This document shows, in pieces, positions 58,366 through 64,000 of a stretch of 64,000 bases of DNA (position 1 is its first letter; each line of letters begins with the position of its first letter). The stretch comes from Pantoea sp. Ap-967. Its GTDB lineage: Bacteria > Pseudomonadota > Gammaproteobacteria > Pseudomonadales > Pseudomonadaceae. The DNA lies in NCBI RefSeq assembly GCF_011752565.1, contig NZ_VWXK01000010.1, positions 143,199-207,198 on the forward strand, read 5' to 3'. Made by a program: the position numbers and the translations under genes. Below the pieces are notes generated by a model that saw only the letters and a list, made by a program, of their open reading frames with translations, was not told the DNA's origin and searched no databases.

Positions 58366-58423
58366 TGCGCCACAACGCACTCACCCGGCCGCACATGCTG
58401 CGCACATCAGGACGGACACCCTC

Positions 58424-59821
58424 ATGACGACCACCACCAGTTCCACCGCCACCATCACCAGCCTGGGCGTCGGTTCGGGGCTCGACCTGGAAAGCATCCT
58501 GGAAAGCCTGGAAGAGTCCAAGACTGCCAGCCTGCTCGACCCGATCACCACCCAGGAAGAGTCGGTGGAAGCCGAAATCTCGGCCTACGGCACCCTCACC
58601 AGCGCCCTCGACGCTTTGCAGACTGCTGCCGAGGCCCTGGCAGATTCGAGCCTGTACGATTCGCTGAGCACCAGCATTTCCGGTAGCGGCGTGTCGGTGA
58701 GCACCAGCAGCGCGGCCGTGGCCGGCACCTACAAGATCGAAGTGACCCAGCTGGCCCAGGCCCAGAGCCTGGCCACCGATGGTGTGAGCGACACCAGCAC
58801 CACCCTGGGCACCGGCACCCTGACCTTGCAGGCCGGTGACAGCGACGCGGTGTCGATCACCCTCGACAGCAGCAACAACACCCTCGAAGGCCTGCGCGAC
58901 GCCATCAACGCCGCCGATGCCGGCATCACCGCCACCATCGTCAACGACGGCAGCGACAGCCCCTACCGCCTGGTACTGACCTCCAACAGCACCGGCACCG
59001 ACGCGGCGATGACCGTCAGCTACAGCAGCGACGACAGCAGCGACCTGGCCTCCTCGCTGTTCGGCTACGCCGATGGCGAGGGCAACATGACCGAAACGGT
59101 TGCCGCCCAGGATGCCGAGCTGACCATCAACGGGATTGCCGTCACCAGCCAGAGCAACACCGTGGAAGGCGCGCTGCAGGGCGTGACCCTGACCTTGAGC
59201 GACACCGGTAGCTCACAGACGCTGACCATCAAGCGCGACACCGACAAGATCGAGAAAGCCATCACCGCCTTCGTCGATGCCTACAACGACTTCGTCGGCA
59301 CCGTCGACGACCTCACCGCCTACGATGCCGACGCCGGCACCAGCGGCGAGCTGCTGGGCGACTCCACCACCCGGCGCATCAGCACCAAGCTGGCCAGCGA
59401 CATCTACTCGCAGATCGGCAGCGGCACCTTCAGCTACCTGTCGCAACTGGGCATTGGCCTGGAGTCGGACGGCACCCTGTCGATCGACGAAGACACCCTG
59501 GAAAGCGCCCTGACCGACAACATCGACGCGGTGTCGGAGTTCTTCATCGGCAGCGATGGCAGCTCGGGGTTCATTTCGCGCATGACCACCGACCTTGACA
59601 GCTACCTGGATGAAGACAACGGGCTGATCGTGGCCAAGACCGACAGCCTGGAAAACAAGCTCGACCAGCTTGAAGAACGCTACGAAGAAAAGCAGGCCCT
59701 GATCGATTCCGAAATGGATCGCTGGCGTGAACAGTTCACCCAACTCGACACACTGATCTCCACGCTGAACTCGACGGCCGATTACCTCACTGAACAATTC
59801 GAGGCCCTCAACAGTGATTAA
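58424..59821 (+). CDS. fliD: Flagellar filament cap FliD
   Basis: 465 residues: N-terminal FliD_N (SLGVGSGLDLESILESLEESKTASL), central D2/D3 domains and C-terminal FliD_C with a coiled-coil (LENKLDQLEERYEEKQALIDSEMDRWREQFTQLDTLIS). A flagellin gene (fliC) would be expected nearby but is not present. Confidence 0.95.
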   Translation: MTTTTSSTATITSLGVGSGLDLESILESLEESKTASLLDPITTQEESVEAEISAYGTLTSALDALQTAAEALADSSLYDSLSTSISGSGVSVSTSSAAVAGTYKIEVTQLAQAQSLATDGVSDTSTTLGTGTLTLQAGDSDAVSITLDSSNNTLEGLRDAINAADAGITATIVNDGSDSPYRLVLTSNSTGTDAAMTVSYSSDDSSDLASSLFGYADGEGNMTETVAAQDAELTINGIAVTSQSNTVEGALQGVTLTLSDTGSSQTLTIKRDTDKIEKAITAFVDAYNDFVGTVDDLTAYDADAGTSGELLGDSTTRRISTKLASDIYSQIGSGTFSYLSQLGIGLESDGTLSIDEDTLESALTDNIDAVSEFFIGSDGSSGFISRMTTDLDSYLDEDNGLIVAKTDSLENKLDQLEERYEEKQALIDSEMDRWREQFTQLDTLISTLNSTADYLTEQFEALNSD

Positions 59822-59845
59822 AGCCCCCGCGACGGAGCACGCCGG

Positions 59846-60247
59846 ATGACCTCACCCTTCGATGCCAGCGCTTATGCCAGGGTTGGCCTGGAAAGCGCCA
59901 TCCTGGCCGCTTCGCCCCACCAGCGGATCACCCTGCTGTTCGACCAGTACCAGGCGTCGCTGCGCCTGGCCAAGCTGCACCTGCAGGCAGGCAACATCCC
60001 GGAAAAGGGCAAGGCGATTACCCGCGCGATCAAGATCGTCAGCCAGGGGCTGCGCGCCTCGCTGGACGTGCAACAGGGCGGCGAGATTGGCCGCCAACTG
60101 GACGAACTGTACGACTTCGTGGTGCGCCTGCTATTGCGCGCCAACCTGGAAAACAATGAAGAACTGCTGAATGACGCGGCACAACTCCTGGGCACTATCG
60201 CCTCGGCCTGGACCGCGATCGGCCCACAAACCGAGGATCAACGTTAG
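59846..60247 (+). CDS. fliS: Flagellin chaperone FliS
   Basis: A 133-residue four-helix chaperone (YARVGLESAILAASPHQRITLLFDQYQASLRLAKLHLQAG). It binds the C terminus of flagellin; second gene of fliDST. Confidence 0.94.
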   Translation: MTSPFDASAYARVGLESAILAASPHQRITLLFDQYQASLRLAKLHLQAGNIPEKGKAITRAIKIVSQGLRASLDVQQGGEIGRQLDELYDFVVRLLLRANLENNEELLNDAAQLLGTIASAWTAIGPQTEDQR

Positions 60248-60249
60248 TT

Positions 60250-60615
60250 ATGCTGCAAGCACAAGTGATCGCTGCCTATGAAGGGCTGCTTGAGCAATCG
60301 CGACGCATGCTGACGTGCGCGGAAAATGCCGACTGGGATGGTATTTTCGCACTCAAGTCGCAGGGCCTGATCGATGCCGCCAGCCTGCGCCGCGCCGAGA
60401 GCCAGGCCGAGCTCGATGAAGCCGGGCAACTGCGCAAACTGGAACTCATCACTGAAATAATCGCACTGGATAATCAAGTGAGCCACTGTTTGCAGGCGCG
60501 CCAGCACCATCTCGGCGAACTTTTGCAAGTAGGCCGGCAAAAAAATGATCTCGATAATGCGTACCGCGTCACAGGGGCGCAGGTAATATCATTGAGTCAT
60601 CGCTTGTACCAGTAG
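60250..60615 (+). CDS. fliT: FliD chaperone FliT
   Basis: A 121-residue helical protein (YEGLLEQSRRMLTCAENADWDGIFALKSQ...). In enterics FliT chaperones FliD and also blocks FlhDC, linking assembly to regulation. Third gene of fliDST, 2 bp after fliS. Confidence 0.85.
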   Translation: MLQAQVIAAYEGLLEQSRRMLTCAENADWDGIFALKSQGLIDAASLRRAESQAELDEAGQLRKLELITEIIALDNQVSHCLQARQHHLGELLQVGRQKNDLDNAYRVTGAQVISLSHRLYQ

Positions 60616-60843
60616 GTCCATTGGGCGATCATCAGCACGCCAACTATTACACCATTTGAGTGTAAAGATCCATGTAAAGATTTAGTGCTTGGACAACACA
60701 CCAGAAGAAGTACGAGAAAGGTCCACCCTTATCTGTTATCGGTCGAGCACCCTGATAGTTTAGGAAAAAAAATTCTCGACGCTCCCTACCGGAGCACGCC
60801 ACACCCAACACATTGATAGGCCGCAAAAAAGGAGGGGAGTACG
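60616..60843. promoter_or_regulatory. AT-rich leader/control region of flhDC
   Basis: 228 bp clearly more AT-rich than its surroundings. It contains the direct repeat tgtaaagat at 60661-60669 and 60673-60681 (12-bp step) and a strong aaggagggg ribosome site at 60829-60837. This is where activators such as CRP and others act on enterobacterial flhDC; no CRP site is certain here. Confidence 0.55.
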
Positions 60844-61179
60844 TTGCCGCACACCAACAGCTACCTTGCAGACATTCAGGAACTCAACCTGTCCTATCTG
60901 CTGCTGGCGCAGAGCATGTTGCGCAAAGACCGCGACGTCGCGATCTTTCGCCTGAAACTCAGCGAGAACATGGCCGACCTGCTGACCGGTCTGAGCAGTA
61001 AGCAGATGACCCAGCTGTCACGGGTCAACCAATTGATCTGCAGGCCGATCTTCGAAGAAGCCGACCGCATTTCCAAAGCCCTGGACAATTCCCGTGAGCT
61101 GGGCATGGTCGAGATCCACACCTCCCTGCTGATGGCAGCCGCCGACCGTTCGGACGGCATGCTCAACAGCGGCGCCTGA
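60844..61179 (+). CDS. flhD: Flagellar master regulator subunit FlhD
   Basis: A 111-residue protein close to enterobacterial FlhD: INELNLSYLLLAQ-type core (here IQELNLSYLLLAQSMLRKDR) and QLSRVNQLICRPIF with the conserved dimer Cys (C66). A TTG start at 60844 is supported by the ggagg 8 nt upstream. FlhD with FlhC activates class II flagellar promoters with sigma-70. Not part of the usual FleQ-controlled Pseudomonas flagellum. Confidence 0.93.
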   Translation: MPHTNSYLADIQELNLSYLLLAQSMLRKDRDVAIFRLKLSENMADLLTGLSSKQMTQLSRVNQLICRPIFEEADRISKALDNSRELGMVEIHTSLLMAAADRSDGMLNSGA

Positions 61180-61182
61180 GCC

Positions 61183-61749
61183 ATGTCGGATAAAAGCCTG
61201 GTCACCGAAATGCAGCAGGTGCAGCTGGCCATCGAGCTGATCCAGCTCGGGGCCCGCCTGCAGGTGGTGGAAACGGAAACCTCCCTCACCCGGGGCCGGC
61301 TCATCCGCCTGTACAAGGAAGTACGCGGCGCGCCGCCACCCAAGGGCATGCTGCCGTTTTCCACAGACTGGTTCGTGACCTGGCTGCCGAACATCCACGC
61401 CTCGCTGTTCTACAACATCTACCGCAGCATGCTGGAGATCGGCGGCCACCGCATCGATGCCTTCATCAAGGCCTACCGGCTGTACATGGAGCACGCCAGC
61501 GATACCGATGGCGAGCGGGTGCTGGGGCTGACCCGGGCCTGGACCCTGGTGCGCTTCGTCGAGAACGGCATGCTGGAGCAGATCCGTTGCTCGTGCTGCT
61601 CGGGCGAGTTCATTACCCATTCGTACTCGCCCACGCAGAACTACGTGTGCGGCATCTGCCAGCCGCCGTCCCGGGCCGGTAAAACCCTCAAGCGCCGCGA
61701 GGTCGACGCCGACGCCCTGGACACCCTGCGCCCCGCCAGCCAGGGCTGA
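61183..61749 (+). CDS. flhC: Flagellar master regulator subunit FlhC
   Basis: 188 residues. The zinc site is intact: C136/C139 (CSCC) and C156/C159 (CGIC), matching E. coli C137/C140/C157/C160. FlhC carries the DNA-binding function of the FlhD4C2 activator. Start 61183 lies 3 bp after flhD. Confidence 0.95.
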   Translation: MSDKSLVTEMQQVQLAIELIQLGARLQVVETETSLTRGRLIRLYKEVRGAPPPKGMLPFSTDWFVTWLPNIHASLFYNIYRSMLEIGGHRIDAFIKAYRLYMEHASDTDGERVLGLTRAWTLVRFVENGMLEQIRCSCCSGEFITHSYSPTQNYVCGICQPPSRAGKTLKRREVDADALDTLRPASQG

Positions 61750-61771
61750 GCCGCGCGCACGGCAAGTTCTT

Positions 61772-61799
61772 TCAAGTCGCCCCCTGCCGTTGCCGATCT
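61772..61799 (+). promoter_or_regulatory. Sigma-28 (FliA)-type promoter of motAB
   Basis: TCAAGT-N14-GCCGATCT, 37 nt upstream of the motA start. Confidence 0.8.
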
Positions 61800-61836
61800 T
61801 CAGCGAACTTTCATCAAGAACCTGAGGAGCGGCGAC

Positions 61837-62715
61837 GTGCTCATTGTAATTGGACTGTTCGTGGCAATGGCCTCGGCGCTGGGCGGCTTCGTGCTGTCTG
61901 GCGGCAGCCTGGGGCCGCTGTACCAACCTACCGAGCTGCTGATGATCCTGGGCGCCGCACTCGGCGCCTTCATCGCGGCCAACAATGGCAAGGCAATCCG
62001 CGCCACGCTCGGCGCCATCGCCACCTTCAAGCGCAGCACCGGCTACGACAAGGCGTTCTACCTGGAGCTGCTCGGCATGCTCTACAACCTGCTGAACAAG
62101 GCCCGCCGGGAAAGCCTGCTGGCCGTGGAGCGCGATGTCGACGACCCGCTGCAGAGCCCGCTGTTCGCCCAGTACCCCCAGTTGCTGAACGACCCGCTGC
62201 TGATGAACTTCCTGGTCGACTACCTGCGCCTGCTGATCAGCCTGTCGCTGCAGGCCCATGAGCTCGACGAGCTGATGCAGCACGAGATCGAGGAATTCGA
62301 GAACGAGGCGCACCTGCCCGCCGACGCCCTGCACAAGGTCAGCGATGGCTTGCCGGCCTTCGGCATCGTCGCGGCGGTGCTGGGCGTGGTGAAGGCGCTG
62401 AGCGCGGTGAATGTCGGCCCGGACCTGATGGGGCAGATGATCGCCCATGCCCTGGTCGGCACCTTCCTGGGCATCTACCTGGCCTATGGCGTGGTCGCGC
62501 CGCTGGCCAGCCGTATCGAGCGGCAGTCTGGCGAGTGCGTGAAGATGTTGCATTGCCTGCGTGTAACGCTGCTGGCCCACGTCAAGGGCATTCCCCCGCA
62601 ACTGGCCGTGGAGTTCGGTCGCAAGGCGCTGCACAGCGCCGAGCGGCCATCTGCCGAAGAGCTGGAGAACCATGTTCGCGGGGGCAACGTGCAGCCAGGC
62701 TTGGCCTCGGCATGA
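61837..62715 (+). CDS. motA: Stator protein MotA
   Basis: A 292-residue protein with four membrane helices and the large cytoplasmic loop between helices 2 and 3 (residues about 50-165), of enterobacterial MotA type. GTG start at 61837 with aggagc upstream. The stator here is H+-type by family; it overlaps motB by 4 bp. Confidence 0.94.
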   Translation: MLIVIGLFVAMASALGGFVLSGGSLGPLYQPTELLMILGAALGAFIAANNGKAIRATLGAIATFKRSTGYDKAFYLELLGMLYNLLNKARRESLLAVERDVDDPLQSPLFAQYPQLLNDPLLMNFLVDYLRLLISLSLQAHELDELMQHEIEEFENEAHLPADALHKVSDGLPAFGIVAAVLGVVKALSAVNVGPDLMGQMIAHALVGTFLGIYLAYGVVAPLASRIERQSGECVKMLHCLRVTLLAHVKGIPPQLAVEFGRKALHSAERPSAEELENHVRGGNVQPGLASA

Positions 62716-63557
62716 GCGAGCAGCCGATCATCATCAAGCGGCGCAAGAAAGCCGGCCGCGGCCACCATGGTGGCGCCTGGAAAATTGCCTTTGCCGACTT
62801 CATGACCGCGCTGATGGCACTGTTCCTGGTGCTGTGGGTGCTGTCCAACGCCGGCAAGGGCGACAAGGAAGCCATCGCCCAGTATTTCAGCACGCCCCTG
62901 CTGGTTGCCCTGAGCCACGGCGACCGCAACTCCGCCAGCACCAGTGCGATCCCTGGCGGCGGCACCGAGGCGCGCCAGCCCGATGCCGAGGCGCCGCGCA
63001 AGCCGCGCCGCCAGAGCCGCCTGTCGAACGAGGAACGGCGCCACCTGCAGGCCCTCAAGCAGCGCCTGGAAGATGCCGTGGAACGCGACCCGAAGTTGCG
63101 CGAGCTGAAGCAGCAGATCGCCATCGAACTCAGCCCGGAGGGCTTGCGTGTGCAGTTGCTCGACACCGACAAGCGGCCGATGTTCGAGCTGGGCAGTGCG
63201 CGGGTGGCGCCGTACATGAGCCAGCTGCTGCGCACTTTCGCCCCGGTGCTCAACGAGCTGCGCAACCAGATCCAGATCAGCGGCCACACCGACAGCCACC
63301 CTTACCCGGGCGGCGAGGCCACCTACAGCAACTGGGATTTGTCGGCCGACCGGGCCAAGGCCTCGCGCCAGGAGCTGGTGGCCGGCGGGCTCGACCCGGG
63401 CAAGCTGTTGCGGGTGTCGGGGATGTCCGACCGCATCAGGTTCCCTGGTGCCGGGCCGTATGACGCGGTCAACCGGCGCATCGAGATCATCGTGCTCGAC
63501 AGCCAGGTGGCGGCGCGGATTCTTTCCCAGGAGGAGTTTGGTACCCAGGGCGATTAG
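62712..63557 (+). CDS. motB: Stator protein MotB
   Basis: 281 residues: a basic N terminus, one membrane helix with the proton-carrying Asp29 in FADFMTALMALFLVLWVLS, a linker, and a C-terminal OmpA-like peptidoglycan-binding domain (ISGHTDSHPYPGGEATYSNWDLSADRA). Last gene of the flagellar cluster seen here. Confidence 0.95.
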   Translation: MSEQPIIIKRRKKAGRGHHGGAWKIAFADFMTALMALFLVLWVLSNAGKGDKEAIAQYFSTPLLVALSHGDRNSASTSAIPGGGTEARQPDAEAPRKPRRQSRLSNEERRHLQALKQRLEDAVERDPKLRELKQQIAIELSPEGLRVQLLDTDKRPMFELGSARVAPYMSQLLRTFAPVLNELRNQIQISGHTDSHPYPGGEATYSNWDLSADRAKASRQELVAGGLDPGKLLRVSGMSDRIRFPGAGPYDAVNRRIEIIVLDSQVAARILSQEEFGTQGD

Positions 63558-63589
63558 TACGCCGTGGGATTTGTAGCGCCTGCAAGATC

Positions 63590-63630
63590 GAGCGCCGCCC
63601 GCGCGGCGCATCGCAGGCAAGCCTGCTCCT
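63590..63630. repeat. REP element interrupted by the IS110 insertion
   Basis: gccgcccgcgcggcgcatcgcaggcaagcctgctcct. From 63609 to 63630 it equals 22951-22972. There the REP continues actacaagg-like (acaagg after ct); here the sequence changes right after CT (63629-63630) to the IS left end. Confidence 0.8.
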
Positions 63631-63659
63631 TGTATGTTGTGTCTGGCCTGGCGAGAGAG

Positions 63660-63826
63660 GTTATGCTCGTCTGGCTGAAGAAGCACTTCCGGGGAGGCCG
63701 ATCGCTCCTGAAGGCAGGGATTGCCCCTGACCTTGTATGTAGAGAGGCCCCCCGCCTCATTGCCCACTGCGAAGAGTATCGAGAAGCCGACAAGTCGGAC
63801 TTCGCATTACAAGGTTGCAGCGGCAT
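63660..63826 (+). ncRNA. Bridge RNA (seekRNA) of the IS110 element
   Basis: Target loop: stem GGGG-a-GGCC (63691-63699) pairs with GGCCCCCC (63746-63753). Inside are GCTCCT (63704-63709, equal to the REP left flank plus core), an inner hairpin ggca-gggat-tgcc (63713-63725), and CCTTGTA (63731-63737, reverse complement of the REP right flank tacaagg). Donor loop: stem cc-a-ctgc (63764-63770) pairs with gcag-c-gg (63817-63823). Inside are AGTATC (63775-63780), hairpin gaagccgac/gtcgg-a-cttc, and TACAAGG (63808-63814, reverse complement of the element's own left end ccttgta at 63628-63634). RNA ends are approximate. Confidence 0.78.
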
Positions 63827-63886
63827 GAAGTTCGAGGTCGGGGAACCGGAGGCCATTGTTACCTGATTCGCTGGGGAGAGGGAAGG

Positions 63887-64000
63887 ATGAGTGTTTGGGT
63901 TGGCCTCGATATCGGCTCGCGTAATTCGATCGTCGGGGTGCGTAAAGGTGGGCGTCCTGCCGGTCAGTGGGATATCGCTCAAACCCCTGCAGGCCGCAAG
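63887..64000 (+). CDS. IS110-family transposase (3' truncated by the window end)
   Basis: The first 38 codons: MSVWVGLDIGSRNSIVGVRKGG..., with the first DEDD-type catalytic Asp in GLDIGSRNS, as in IS110 recombinases. Good ribosome site (ggagaggga) upstream. The rest lies outside the window. Confidence 0.82.
   Translation, partial: MSVWVGLDIGSRNSIVGVRKGGRPAGQWDIAQTPAGRK

Larger units (their letters stand above)
63629..64000 (+). mobile_element. IS110-family insertion sequence, left part (runs off the window)
   Basis: It begins at the CT core within a REP, has no terminal inverted repeat (typical of IS110), then a 256-bp non-coding left end and the start of a transposase gene. The right end is outside the window. 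Confidence 0.82.

Noticed and set aside
63564..63866. A 100-codon open frame before the transposase gene, read as a small protein
   Set aside because: It spans the REP, the IS junction and the folded bridge-RNA region; the stems and guide matches explain the sequence better, and it has no good ribosome site.

Overview
The window looks like a chromosome segment from the Pseudomonas putida group. Three things point there. The core gene order (algP, FKBP isomerase, algQ, dsbB-like, hemY-hemX-hemD-hemC, algR, argH; then cyaA, rnk, cyaY, lptM, lysA, dapF, DUF484, xerC, HAD, sutA, amtB, glnK, ubiK) is the Pseudomonas order. Codon use is GC-rich. The intergenic spaces carry the short palindromic REP family typical of P. 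putida (gtaggagcgggcttgccccgcgaa and relatives). The species is inferred, not proven.

Positions 1-32,700 are ordinary core genome: the tail of a sulfonate/taurine-type ABC ATPase, tRNA-Arg(CCG), an exported M20 peptidase, small metabolic and transport genes, an ABC-F ATPase, the algP-algQ-hem-algR block, argH, class I adenylate cyclase, the lysA-dapF-xerC operon, and the nitrogen-control pair glnK-amtB with a recognisable sigma-54 promoter and NtrC site. AlgR lacks the neighbouring sensor kinase gene (fimS/algZ) found next to it in P. aeruginosa.

Positions about 35,050-63,560 hold a flagellar gene set arranged in the enterobacterial/betaproteobacterial manner: flgNMA (-), flgBCDEFGHIJ and flgKL (+), fliRQPONML and fliKJIHGF (-), fliE and fliDST (+), then flhDC and motAB (+). 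The master regulator here is FlhDC, whereas the usual Pseudomonas polar flagellum uses FleQ. Comparable FlhDC-type sets are known as a second flagellar apparatus in a few Pseudomonas (for example P. fluorescens F113) and as the flagellar system of Azotobacter vinelandii. Four sigma-28-like promoters with one identical geometry sit exactly before flgMN, flgKL, fliDST and motAB. Together with FlgM this implies a complete FlhDC -> FliA/FlgM -> late gene hierarchy. flhA, flhB, fliA and fliC are not in the window.

The right edge (from about 63,630) is the left end of an IS110-family element inserted into a REP sequence. The 256 bp before its transposase gene fold into two guide-bearing loops with the layout of an IS110 bridge RNA. 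The loops contain short sequences that match the REP target and the element's own left end, and an intact copy of the same REP lies at 22,951-22,978. This is the most novel-looking regulatory or mobile feature in the window.
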